Under the pieces are notes generated by a model that worked only from the letters and a program-made list of their open reading frames with translations, was not told the origin of the DNA and did no database searches. Shown here in pieces: positions 1 to 7,001 of a stretch of 11,561 nt of DNA. This DNA comes from Erysipelothrix rhusiopathiae (GTDB lineage: Bacteria > Bacillota_I > Bacilli_A > Erysipelotrichales > Erysipelotrichaceae): contig CADBTK010000160.1 in the NCBI GenBank assembly GCA_902797585.1, forward strand, positions 1 to 11,561, given 5' to 3'. Position 1 is the first letter of the stretch, and each line of letters begins with the position of its first letter. The position numbers and the translations under genes are program-made.

Positions 1-36
1 AGGAGATCGTGGGTTCGAGTCCCATCTGGACCGCCA
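1..36 (+). tRNA. tRNA 3' fragment, probably tRNA-Asp
   Basis: Only the 3' part of the gene is in the window. Visible are the end of the anticodon stem (AGG), a short variable loop, a T arm (stem 9-13 with 21-25, loop TTCGAGT at 14-20), the 3' acceptor strand CTGGACC at 26-32, discriminator G at 33 and an encoded CCA at 34-36. The implied 5' acceptor strand GGTCCAG, the G discriminator and the AGGAGATCG variable region resemble Bacillota tRNA-Asp. The anticodon lies outside the window, so the identity is inferred. A rho-independent terminator follows directly, so this is the last gene of its transcript. Confidence 0.85.
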
Positions 37-47
37 TCATAAAAAAT

Positions 48-79
48 AGAGGATGCTAGGCATCCTCTTTCTTTTGTTT
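48..79. terminator. Bidirectional rho-independent terminator
   Basis: A 9-bp perfect stem (48-56 with 60-68) closes a TAG triloop. On the plus strand it is followed by a T-rich tract (68-79); on the minus strand the A run at 41-46 supplies the U tract. It sits between the tRNA 3' end and the stop codon of the convergent lipoprotein gene, so it probably ends both transcripts. Confidence 0.85.
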
Positions 80-647
80 ATTGGATTAAATCTGAATAAA
101 TTTCCATTAATTCTTCTTTTTCTTCTTCATTCATTTTACGCTCTTTTGCGTCATGCCCTTCGATTGTCCCTTCATGACCACCAGTAGCGGTTCCATTTTT
201 TATATGAATGACAAGTGGAACATATAACCAAAGTTTATTCTCTTCGTCTTCGTTTTCATCCATCCATTGTCCAATGTATTGAGATAATTCTTCGCGTTGT
301 GAATCATCATACAATAATTCATGATCTTCATCGCTTCGTGTTTTGACATAATAGATTTCTTTGTCTTGTTCTTTTGCGACTTTCTCTAGGATAGGGGCTG
401 CTTCTTTACACCACGGACAATCTTTAAATCCAAAAAATACAATCCCACTTTCTCCATTTTTGAATAAATCTAAAGCTTGGTCCATAGAGATTTCTGTAAA
501 GTTCTTTGTGTAATCTTGGTTAGAACTTGTTTGACATTCTTCAGTTGGATCACATGCTGGTTTTGCATCATTTGTTGGTTCGATTGGTTGGCTTTGACAG
601 GCGCTTAAAGCTAGAACCAAAGTAAATATAAATAGTTGTTTTTTCAT
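78..647 (-). CDS. Thioredoxin-fold lipoprotein (thiol-disulfide oxidoreductase-like)
   Basis: This 189-residue protein begins with a lipoprotein signal peptide: KK, a hydrophobic core, then lipobox L14-S15-A16-C17. It should be exported and lipid-anchored to the outer face of the membrane. A polar linker with two further cysteines (C32, C38) leads to a thioredoxin-like domain with active-site motif C77-P-W-C80 after a hydrophobic strand (IVFFGF) and a likely cis-proline at P144 (YVPLV). The middle and C-terminus are strongly acidic. By family, such proteins reduce or rearrange disulfides in exported proteins, and they resemble bacteriocin-accessory (PedC-like) thioredoxins; the substrate cannot be told from sequence. 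The start is fixed by the signal peptide, yet there is no Shine-Dalgarno: an extended -10 box ends 6 nt before the ATG, so the mRNA may be leaderless. It is a single-gene unit between two terminators. Confidence 0.85.
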   Translation of the reverse strand: MKKQLFIFTLVLALSACQSQPIEPTNDAKPACDPTEECQTSSNQDYTKNFTEISMDQALDLFKNGESGIVFFGFKDCPWCKEAAPILEKVAKEQDKEIYYVKTRSDEDHELLYDDSQREELSQYIGQWMDENEDEENKLWLYVPLVIHIKNGTATGGHEGTIEGHDAKERKMNEEEKEELMEIYSDLIQ

Positions 648-653
648 GTTTTC

Positions 654-662
654 ATTATAGCA
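654..662 (-). promoter_or_regulatory. Extended -10 promoter of the lipoprotein gene (leaderless)
   Basis: Read on the minus strand, TGCTATAAT is a perfect extended -10 element (TGnTATAAT; hexamer at 659-654). Six bases separate it from the ATG at 647, so the usual start point would be the A of the initiation codon. No good -35 is present; that region overlaps the terminator hairpin of the upstream tRNA, and the TG extension could compensate. Confidence 0.7.
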
Positions 663-667
663 TATAC

Positions 668-695
668 AAAAAAACCATCAGTTTATCCTGATGGT
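668..695 (-). terminator. Terminator after tRNA-His
   Basis: An 8-bp perfect stem (674-681 with 688-695) with a 6-base loop is followed on the minus strand by a T run (plus-strand A at 668-674). It lies 12 bases past the CCA end of tRNA-His and just upstream of the lipoprotein promoter, separating the two minus-strand units. T residues at 698-703 could also support termination in the other direction, but no plus-strand transcript needs it. Confidence 0.8.
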
Positions 696-706
696 ACTTT
701 TTTAAA

Positions 707-784
707 TGGGGCGGCTGACCCGACTCGAACGGGCGAATGACGGAGCCACAATCCGTTGTGTTAACCAACTTCACCACAACCGCC
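707..784 (-). tRNA. tRNA-His (GTG)
   Basis: The minus strand gives a complete cloverleaf. The anticodon stem ACGGA/TCCGT carries the loop TTGTGGC, with anticodon GTG. The T arm has stem CCCGT/GCGGG-type pairing around TTCGAGT-like bases, and CCA is encoded at 709-707. The acceptor stem shows the histidine-specific extra G at position -1 (base 784) facing C73, and the usual 7 bp follow with one G-U pair. Divergent from radC. Confidence 0.95.
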
Positions 785-801
785 ATATGATGTGCTCAAT
801 A

Positions 802-830
802 ATATTAACAAAAAAAATGATACTTGTAAA
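802..830 (-). promoter_or_regulatory. Candidate promoter for tRNA-His
   Basis: On the minus strand a -35-like TTTACA (830-825, 5 of 6 matches to TTGACA) is 17 bases from a weak -10 TAATAT (807-802). The predicted start near 795 would give a short 5' leader of about 11 nt before the tRNA. The -10 is only a 4 of 6 match. The same 92-base gap must also hold the divergent radC promoter; no convincing radC promoter was found, although TAAAAT at 835-840 is a possible -10. Confidence 0.4.
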
Positions 831-876
831 GAAATAAAATTAGTCACTTTTTTAAGTTTTCATCGTAGTAGGTTAT

Positions 877-1551
877 ATGAAGATAAAAGATATGGATTTA
901 GAAAAGCGTCCAAGAGAAAAGGCAATACGTTTTGGACTATCCACCTTAACAGATTTAGAACTAGTGGCAATACTGCTACAAAGTGGAAATAAAAAACATT
1001 CCGTATTTGATTTGGCACAGTCGGTTTTGGAATGTTCACAAGATTTAACTCGTTTGTTTGATTTACATGTATCTGAATTAATGGAAATTGATGGAATTAA
1101 AGAAGTCAAAGCTTTACAACTGCTAGCTGGTATTGAATTATCGAAACGAGCGTTACGTGCGCAATCGTATCAAATGGTTATTACCAATCCCAAAGATGTA
1201 GTTCGTTGGTTTCAAATGGAATATGGTTATTTAAAACAAGAGCATTTCATTGTGGTTTATCTTGATTCAAAAGGAAAAATTCTATCGCATCAAACTTTAT
1301 TCGTAGGAACATTAACAGAAAGCTGCGTTCATCCTCGTGATATTTTTCGACAAGCTTTCTTGGAAAGCGCTTATAGCATTTTATTGGTGCACAATCATCC
1401 TTCTGGTATTGTGGCTCCTTCTCAAGCAGATATCTCCTGTACCCAACAAATTAAAAAGGTTGCCGATACTATGGGGATAAAAATGATAGACCATATAATT
1501 GTAGGGCGAAATCAATACTTCTCCTTTTCTCAGAGTCAATCTCTAGATTGA
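877..1551 (+). CDS. radC: RadC family protein (JAB/MPN metalloprotease-like)
   Basis: The 224-residue length is typical for RadC. The N-terminal part has the family's RPREK motif (residues 11-15) and a helix-hairpin-helix-like stretch (about 68-88). The C-terminal JAMM/MPN domain keeps the metal-site residues: E122 in QEHF, H172 and H174 in HNHPSG, and D185. RadC is named for a DNA-repair phenotype that later work did not support, so its biochemical role is unsettled. In many Bacillota radC stands directly upstream of mreBCD; here mreC follows with mreB absent. The start ATG has only a weak AGG (870-872) 4 bases upstream. The stop codon lies inside the -35 box of the mreC promoter. Confidence 0.93.
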   Translation: MKIKDMDLEKRPREKAIRFGLSTLTDLELVAILLQSGNKKHSVFDLAQSVLECSQDLTRLFDLHVSELMEIDGIKEVKALQLLAGIELSKRALRAQSYQMVITNPKDVVRWFQMEYGYLKQEHFIVVYLDSKGKILSHQTLFVGTLTESCVHPRDIFRQAFLESAYSILLVHNHPSGIVAPSQADISCTQQIKKVADTMGIKMIDHIIVGRNQYFSFSQSQSLD

Positions 1552-1576
1552 AAGACAAGGTGTTTCTTTGTATAAT
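1548..1576 (+). promoter_or_regulatory. Strong SigA-type promoter for mreC-mreD
   Basis: TTGAAA (1548-1553, 5 of 6) is 17 bases upstream of a perfect TATAAT (1571-1576). The -35 overlaps the radC stop codon. The predicted start at about 1583 is 4 nt before the mreC ATG at 1587, leaving almost no leader. This is the best consensus promoter in the window. Confidence 0.78.
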
Positions 1577-1586
1577 AAATACGATT

Positions 1587-2420
1587 ATGCAAAGATTTAC
1601 AAGACTTCAAAAAGTGCTTATGTCTTTGATTAGCGTCATTCTTGTCCTTGGATGTGTAATGATGGGATTAAGACAAAATGCACTTTCAAATTTAGGATAC
1701 AGCGCATGGACATACATTCAGTATGGTCTTTTTGAGTATCCGTTAGAATCAGTAGGAAGTATGTTTTCGGATGTGGCGAATCTTTGGCACCAATACGATG
1801 ACAATCAATTCTTAAACGAACAATTGGCTCAACAACGTAGTTATAAAACAATGTATGAAGATGAACAAAACAAAACTATGGAATTAGAAAAATTGTTGGA
1901 TATTAAAGGGGAAGGAAAAAAGACGAAAACAATCAGTGCACGTGTTATTCGCCGTTCTCCAGAAACATGGAATCAAACAGTTACGATTTCTGCAGGAAGT
2001 GTCCACAAAGTGCAAGAAAATATGTTGGTACAAACAAGTGAGGGAGCAGTTGGGCTAGTAACAGATGTCCAAACAACCACAAGTACAGTTGAGTTATTAA
2101 CAAGCGAAGGAATCGAAAATGATATAGCAGTAAAGATGTCCTTAGATGATGGAAAAACAATTGAAGGTGTGATTCAATCCTACGATGTCGAACGGAATGA
2201 ATATCGGATGGTTCTTTACAACAATGAAAACAATATTACGAATGGACAATCTGTAGCAACCAGTGGAATGGGTGGAAATTATCCTTCTGGAATCCTTGTT
2301 GGAACAGTAACGGAAATAGAACAAGATGATAACTCTATTATCTCAACAGTCTATGTTCGTCCTGTTTCAAATATTCAAAGCTTTACATACTGTCTGGTAG
2401 TGGGAAGCGAGGATAACTAA
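1587..2420 (+). CDS. mreC: Rod shape-determining protein MreC
   Basis: MreC is a bitopic membrane protein that, with MreD, MreB, RodA and PBP2, directs lateral wall synthesis. From the ATG at 1587 the protein is 277 residues: a short basic N-terminus, one transmembrane segment (about 11-26), a charged helical stretch suited to a coiled coil (about 65-110), and the extracellular beta-rich MreC core, including TSGMGGNYPSGI with its Gly/Pro-rich turn. A longer frame opens with TTG at 1548, but that triplet is the promoter -35 and would precede the predicted start of transcription, so I prefer 1587. No Shine-Dalgarno lies near 1587; AAGG at 1556-1559 is too far away. The gene overlaps mreD by 1 nt (TAATG), so the two should be co-translated. 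Confidence 0.92.
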   Translation: MQRFTRLQKVLMSLISVILVLGCVMMGLRQNALSNLGYSAWTYIQYGLFEYPLESVGSMFSDVANLWHQYDDNQFLNEQLAQQRSYKTMYEDEQNKTMELEKLLDIKGEGKKTKTISARVIRRSPETWNQTVTISAGSVHKVQENMLVQTSEGAVGLVTDVQTTTSTVELLTSEGIENDIAVKMSLDDGKTIEGVIQSYDVERNEYRMVLYNNENNITNGQSVATSGMGGNYPSGILVGTVTEIEQDDNSIISTVYVRPVSNIQSFTYCLVVGSEDN

Positions 2421-2986
2421 TGTTTAAAACACGCTACATTTTCTTGATGGTGATTATGGCATTGTTTGATACATTCTTTGCGTATGCCTTTCCAGTTGAT
2501 TTTACTTTTCGATCAATGTCCTTTATTTCACATTTGTGTTTGATGGGATTGTTGATTTGGACTGCACGTTTAGAATGGATGGATCGATTATTAGCAGGGG
2601 CATTATGTGGAATTCTATTTGATTTCTTCTTTGTCTCTTCTTTTCCAACCAGCTTTATTTTATTTCCATTATTGACACTAGCTAATGGTTGGATTTACCA
2701 ACAATTGGAAGATGATTTTCGATGGTTATATGGGCTAGCGATTGTTTCAATCTATTTATATGATTGGATTCCATTTATGACTTATAAATTATTTGGAAAA
2801 ATCCATGTTGGGTTTATTTCTTGGTTTATTCATGTAGAACTGGCAACACTTCTTTTTCATAGCGTAGCTATTATCGGATATCATTATTTATCTAGGTATA
2901 TGGAGGCCAATGAAAATATAGATGTTCAACAAGGAAATACAACAATAAAAAAACGTGTCCGACGATTACGACCAATGGGGAAATGA
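2420..2986 (+). CDS. mreD: Rod shape-determining protein MreD
   Basis: This 188-residue, very hydrophobic protein has about five or six membrane segments rich in Phe, Leu and Trp, and a basic C-terminal tail (KKRVRRLRPMGK) that should be cytoplasmic. Sequence within the MreD family is poorly conserved, so the call rests on topology, size and position directly after mreC. MreD is the integral membrane partner of MreC in the elongasome. The start overlaps the mreC stop by one base, with a GAGGA-like ribosome site (2409-2413). In Bacillus minC/minD follow mreD; here polA does. Confidence 0.88.
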   Translation: MFKTRYIFLMVIMALFDTFFAYAFPVDFTFRSMSFISHLCLMGLLIWTARLEWMDRLLAGALCGILFDFFFVSSFPTSFILFPLLTLANGWIYQQLEDDFRWLYGLAIVSIYLYDWIPFMTYKLFGKIHVGFISWFIHVELATLLFHSVAIIGYHYLSRYMEANENIDVQQGNTTIKKRVRRLRPMGK

Positions 2987-3007
2987 GGGAATGCTTGTTT
3001 CCTTTTT
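2986..3007 (+). terminator. Weak candidate terminator after mreD
   Basis: A 6-bp stem (2986-2991 with 2999-3004, including a G-U pair) with a 7-base loop runs into a short T tract. It begins at the last base of the mreD stop codon. The stem is short and AT-leaning, so termination is likely partial at best, and some mreCD transcripts may continue into polA. Confidence 0.4.
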
Positions 3008-3010
3008 ATA

Positions 3011-3019
3011 TGGTAGAAT
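3011..3019 (+). promoter_or_regulatory. Extended -10 promoter for the polA operon
   Basis: TGGTAGAAT fits an extended -10 (TG-n-TAGAAT, hexamer 3014-3019, 5 of 6). The -35 region is poor. The predicted start is near 3026, giving a leader of about 21 nt that contains the AGGTG ribosome site. Confidence 0.55.
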
Positions 3020-3046
3020 GAACGGAGTAGAAAACAGGTGAAATAC

Positions 3047-5605
3047 ATGAAAAAATTGTTATTGATAGATGGAAACTCGGTATTATTCCGGGCATATTAT
3101 GCAACATTATATACACGTAAAATGGCTACAAGTAATGGGATTCCTACCAATGCAGTCTATGGGTTTATCAACATGGTCAATAAAGCATTGGATATTATTC
3201 AACCAGATTACGTATTAGTAGCTTGGGATAAAGATTCCCAAACTTTTAGAAAAGAACAATATGCGGCATATAAGGGAACAAGAAAACCTTTGGATGAAGA
3301 ATTAATTGTTCAATTTCCAATTGTTCGTGAATACTTAGATGCGGTGGGTATCCAACGTTATGAAGTGCAAGGATATGAAGCCGATGACATTATTGGGAGT
3401 ATGGCTAAACAAACTCCAGAAATGATGACTACTATCCTATCTAGTGATCGTGATTTACTTCAATTAATTGATTCGACTACCCATGTGTTGTTGATGAAAA
3501 AAGGATTAACAGAAATGGCGGAAATGGATCAAGAAGCATTGTTGGAAACTTATGAATTAACGCCGAGTCAAATTATTGATTTGAAAGGGTTAATGGGAGA
3601 TGCCAGTGACAATATTCCAGGAGTTGCCGGTGTTGGTGAAAAAACAGCCGTTAAACTATTGAAAGAATATTCTACTTTAGAAGGTGTCTATGATCATATT
3701 GATGCAATCAAAGGGAAATTAAAAGAAAAGTTAGAAAATGATAAAGACAATGCATATCTTTCTAAGCAACTTGCCACTATTTATCGTGACATCGAATTTC
3801 CATTTGCACCTGTCGATTGTCAAATTCTAACTCAAGAAGAACAAATGAATGAATTCTTCCAAAAATATGAAATGAATTCTTTTTTGAAACGACAAGAGAA
3901 AAAAGTGACAAAAATGTCAGAACTAAAAAAAGTTAGCTCATGGCCAACTGGACATACTTTGGTATTGCCTGTATGTACCAATGAAAGTCGTGAAACACAA
4001 TCTCTTTTTGGATTCATGAGTGCAAAAGATAATCAAGCTAGTATGATCTCTTTGGAAGATGCTAAACAAGATGAACAATTCCAATCACTATTAAAAAGTG
4101 GAGAAGTTATCACGTGGGATGCTAAAGAGTTGTATCATTTATTATCTAAAAATCAATTGCCTATCCAACCAGTAAAAGAAGATCTTCATTTGGCTGCCTT
4201 TTTATTAAATTCATTAGCAACCGATAAAGATGCTTTGTTGGATGCTGTTGGCATAACATTACCGGAAAGTTTCCATGATTTGACTAAAAAATCTAAAAAA
4301 GAACCATTGGAACGTGTGGAAATAGTATATCAATCATTGGCTCTTCAATTGGAAGGCAAAGATGCATCTTTGATGGAAGAATTGAAACAAGAAGATTTAT
4401 TTGAATTATATGAAACTGTAGAAAAACCTTTGTCATGGATCTTATTTGAAATGGAACAAGAGGGAATCGATATTGATGCCAATATCTTAGATGATATTGA
4501 TACCCAAATTACGACTCGTATGGATGCATGTACCAAAGAGATTTATACTCTTGCTGACAAAGAATTTAATATTAACTCACCAAAACAGTTGGGTGGTATT
4601 TTATTTGATGATTTAGGTTTAAAACAACCAGGGAAGAAACGTTCTACTTCTGCGGATGTATTGGAAAAACTAAAAGGATCCCATCCTATCATTGAACAGT
4701 TGTTGGAATATAGAAAACTTGCCAAGATTAAATCAACATATATTGAAGGGTTGAAAAAACATATTTATCAAGATCAAAAGATTCATACAACCTTCCATCA
4801 AACAATGACGCAAACAGGACGTTTATCAAGCAGTGAACCAAACTTACAAAACATTAGTATTCGTAATGAAGAAGGGAAAGAGATTCGTAAAGCTTTTGTC
4901 TCAAAACCTGGAACGGTACTATTAAGTGCGGACTATTCACAAATTGAATTACGAATGTTAGCGCACATGGCACATGAAGAAACTATGATAGATGCGTTTA
5001 ATCATGACGAAGATATTCATACACGTACTGCCACTTTGATTTTTGATTGTGATAAAGAACAAGTGGATGACAGTAAACGCCGAGCGGCTAAAACAGTAAA
5101 TTTCGGAATTGTTTATGGACAAACAGATTTTGGTTTGGCCAGTCAATTAGGAATTTCTCGTTTAGAAGCCAAAGAATTTATGAATGCGTATTTCTCAAAA
5201 TATCCTGCGATTCATAAATACATGAATGAATTGATTTCTTATTGTCAAGAACATGGATATGTAAAAACGATGTTTAACCGTCGTCGTTACATTCCTGAAA
5301 TCAATGATAAAAACTTCATGACCCGTGAATTTGGGAAACGTGCAGCTATGAATGCGCCTATTCAAGGAAGTGCAGCGGACTTGATTAAAATTGCGATGAT
5401 AAAAGTTGATCAAGCAATGAAAAAAGCTGGTGTGAAGTCTAAGATGATTCTTCAAATACATGATGAATTGATTTTTTCTGTACCAGAAGAAGAATTGGAA
5501 TTGATGAAACAATTGGTAAAAGACAATATGGAACAAGCAATTCAATTGGATGTACCATTAAAAGCTGAACTGGCTTATGGTTCTACTTGGTATGAGGCAA
5601 AATAA
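3047..5605 (+). CDS. polA: DNA polymerase I
   Basis: PolA fills gaps in base-excision repair and replaces Okazaki RNA primers. From the ATG at 3047 it has 852 residues, normal for Bacillota. The N-terminal 5' nuclease domain (1 to about 290) shows LLIDGNS with D8, YEADDIIG, SSDRDLL and the helix-hairpin-helix GVAGVGEKTA. The middle 3'-5' exonuclease domain lacks the catalytic carboxylates, as in Geobacillus Pol I. The polymerase domain has motif A DYSQIELR (D629), the O helix with K682, F686 and Y690, and motif C H805-D806-E807, so polymerization should be active. A GTG at 3038 is in frame, but it lies inside the ribosome site AGGTG (3036-3040), which is correctly spaced for 3047. The stop overlaps the mutM start by 1 nt (TAATG). 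Confidence 0.97.
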   Translation: MKKLLLIDGNSVLFRAYYATLYTRKMATSNGIPTNAVYGFINMVNKALDIIQPDYVLVAWDKDSQTFRKEQYAAYKGTRKPLDEELIVQFPIVREYLDAVGIQRYEVQGYEADDIIGSMAKQTPEMMTTILSSDRDLLQLIDSTTHVLLMKKGLTEMAEMDQEALLETYELTPSQIIDLKGLMGDASDNIPGVAGVGEKTAVKLLKEYSTLEGVYDHIDAIKGKLKEKLENDKDNAYLSKQLATIYRDIEFPFAPVDCQILTQEEQMNEFFQKYEMNSFLKRQEKKVTKMSELKKVSSWPTGHTLVLPVCTNESRETQSLFGFMSAKDNQASMISLEDAKQDEQFQSLLKSGEVITWDAKELYHLLSKNQLPIQPVKEDLHLAAFLLNSLATDKDALLDAVGITLPESFHDLTKKSKKEPLERVEIVYQSLALQLEGKDASLMEELKQEDLFELYETVEKPLSWILFEMEQEGIDIDANILDDIDTQITTRMDACTKEIYTLADKEFNINSPKQLGGILFDDLGLKQPGKKRSTSADVLEKLKGSHPIIEQLLEYRKLAKIKSTYIEGLKKHIYQDQKIHTTFHQTMTQTGRLSSSEPNLQNISIRNEEGKEIRKAFVSKPGTVLLSADYSQIELRMLAHMAHEETMIDAFNHDEDIHTRTATLIFDCDKEQVDDSKRRAAKTVNFGIVYGQTDFGLASQLGISRLEAKEFMNAYFSKYPAIHKYMNELISYCQEHGYVKTMFNRRRYIPEINDKNFMTREFGKRAAMNAPIQGSAADLIKIAMIKVDQAMKKAGVKSKMILQIHDELIFSVPEEELELMKQLVKDNMEQAIQLDVPLKAELAYGSTWYEAK

Positions 5606-6432
5606 TGCCAGAAGCACCTGAGGTACAAACAGTTGTATCAACTTTGAAACATCAGATTCAAGGTTGTACGATTGAGAAAGTAGATATTCTCTATCCTCGT
5701 TTGATAGAGACAGATTTAGAAAAATTTCAATCTAATATAATCGACCAAAGATTTCAAACCTTTTCTCGATGGGGGAAATATTTGATTTTAGGCTTGGATG
5801 AATATGATTGGATTATCCACTTACGGATGGAAGGGCGCTTTTATTTATACGAAACACTTCCAGAGAACAGAAAACATATTCATGCGATTTTCACGTTGAA
5901 TGATGGACGTTATTTGTGTTATCACGATACACGAAAGTTTGGTCGCATGGCTTTATATGAAAAACAAAAGGATTGGCATCAATACCCAGCTTTATCTAAA
6001 TTGGGCTATGACTATACCGATCCGAAAGCGGACGCGATATATTTCTATAATAAGATTCATAAACAAAAAAGGCCTTTAAAAGCAGCTTTATTGGATCAAA
6101 GCATTATTGCTGGAATTGGAAATATTTATGCTGATGAAATATGTTTTGCGTGTAATCTTGATCCAAGGAGTCGTTGTACAAGGATTTCAAAAAAAGATTG
6201 CCAAGCAATTGTTGAAAACACATATCGCATATTATCAGAAGCTACACAAGCAGGAGGAACAACGATTCGTACGTATACTTCTTCTCTAGGGATTACGGGT
6301 TTATTCCAAATGAGTTTACGTGTTCATAACCAAAAAGGATGTCAATGTCCAAAATGTGGACGTCCCATTGAAAAGATGACGGTAGTACAAAGAGGAACTT
6401 ATATATGTCGACATTGTCAAAAAAGAAAATAG
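5605..6432 (+). CDS. mutM: Formamidopyrimidine-DNA glycosylase (Fpg)
   Basis: This bifunctional glycosylase/AP lyase removes 8-oxoguanine and formamidopyrimidines. It has 275 residues, full length. The N-terminus MPEAPEV supplies the catalytic P2 (after Met removal) and E3; Gly or Leu is more usual where this protein has A4. K58 lies in the RWGKYL hairpin. The C-terminal zinc finger is complete (C248, C251, C268, C271), with the DNA-binding R263 in QRGTYICRHC. A GAGG (5594-5597) sits 7 bases before the start. Its pairing with polA is conserved in Bacillota and fits base-excision repair, since PolA fills the gap MutM opens. The 3' end overlaps coaE by 28 nt. Confidence 0.96.
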   Translation: MPEAPEVQTVVSTLKHQIQGCTIEKVDILYPRLIETDLEKFQSNIIDQRFQTFSRWGKYLILGLDEYDWIIHLRMEGRFYLYETLPENRKHIHAIFTLNDGRYLCYHDTRKFGRMALYEKQKDWHQYPALSKLGYDYTDPKADAIYFYNKIHKQKRPLKAALLDQSIIAGIGNIYADEICFACNLDPRSRCTRISKKDCQAIVENTYRILSEATQAGGTTIRTYTSSLGITGLFQMSLRVHNQKGCQCPKCGRPIEKMTVVQRGTYICRHCQKRK

Positions 6433-7001
6433 CTATTACAGGAACAATCGGATCAGGAAAAAGCCAAGTGTCAAAACATTTGATAGAACTTGGTTATCCG
6501 GTGTTGGATTTAGATAAAGTCAACGCCTCTTTATTAGAAAAAGGAAATCGTGGTTATGAACAATTATGTGCCGCAAAACTGGTGCAATTGGATGCACAAG
6601 GACAAATTGATAAAAAGGAATTAGCGCATCGTCTATTTTCGGATCCTTCTGTGAAACAACAAGTAGAATCTATTTTACATAGTTTACTGTATCAAGAATG
6701 TTTGGAATGGATGGATTGCCAACCATCTTTTTTGGTATTTGTAGAAGTTCCACTTTTATTTGAAGGGAACTTTCAAGATGCATTTGATCGAATTTGGTGT
6801 GTTGTTACTAGCGAAAAGATTGCACTTGATCGCTTGATGAACTATCGTGGTTTTACAAAAGAGGATGCCTTGGCACGAATGGCTAGTCAAATGTCTGCAA
6901 AAGAGAAGATGGAAAGAAGTCATGTGGTTTTATATAATGAAGATAGTTTGGAAAATTTAAATATCCAAATTGATATGGCACTAGAAAAGGAGAAGAAATG
7001 A
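6405..7001 (+). CDS. coaE: Dephospho-CoA kinase
   Basis: CoaE phosphorylates the 3'-OH of dephospho-CoA with ATP, the last step of CoA synthesis, in the cytosol. The 198-residue protein has a P-loop GTIGSGKS at 13-20, the following LDLDKV acidic segment, and the VFVEVPLLFE stretch and the DRLMNYRGF lid-type region typical of the family. The chosen ATG at 6405 lies within mutM, but it has a good site AGAGGA (6391-6396) 8 bases upstream. A TTG at 6414 is a less likely start just before SKKK. It overlaps dnaB by 4 nt (ATGA). The position after mutM matches Bacillus gene order. Confidence 0.94.
   Translation: MSTLSKKKIAITGTIGSGKSQVSKHLIELGYPVLDLDKVNASLLEKGNRGYEQLCAAKLVQLDAQGQIDKKELAHRLFSDPSVKQQVESILHSLLYQECLEWMDCQPSFLVFVEVPLLFEGNFQDAFDRIWCVVTSEKIALDRLMNYRGFTKEDALARMASQMSAKEKMERSHVVLYNEDSLENLNIQIDMALEKEKK

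Noticed and set aside
792..992. Small plus-strand frame overlapping the start of radC
   Set aside because: It runs out of frame through the well-conserved N-terminus of RadC, has no ribosome site, and its product is low in recognisable structure.
1548..1586. TTG start extending mreC by 13 codons
   Set aside because: The TTG lies in a near-consensus -35 box and upstream of the predicted transcription start; the extension adds no known MreC feature.
3038..3046. GTG start extending polA by 3 codons
   Set aside because: The GTG is part of the AGGTG ribosome site that is properly spaced for the ATG at 3047, which gives the usual MKKLLLIDGNS start.
5195..5545. Minus-strand 116-codon frame inside polA
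   Set aside because: It is antisense to the conserved polymerase domain, and its His/Phe-rich composition is what reading that coding strand backwards produces.
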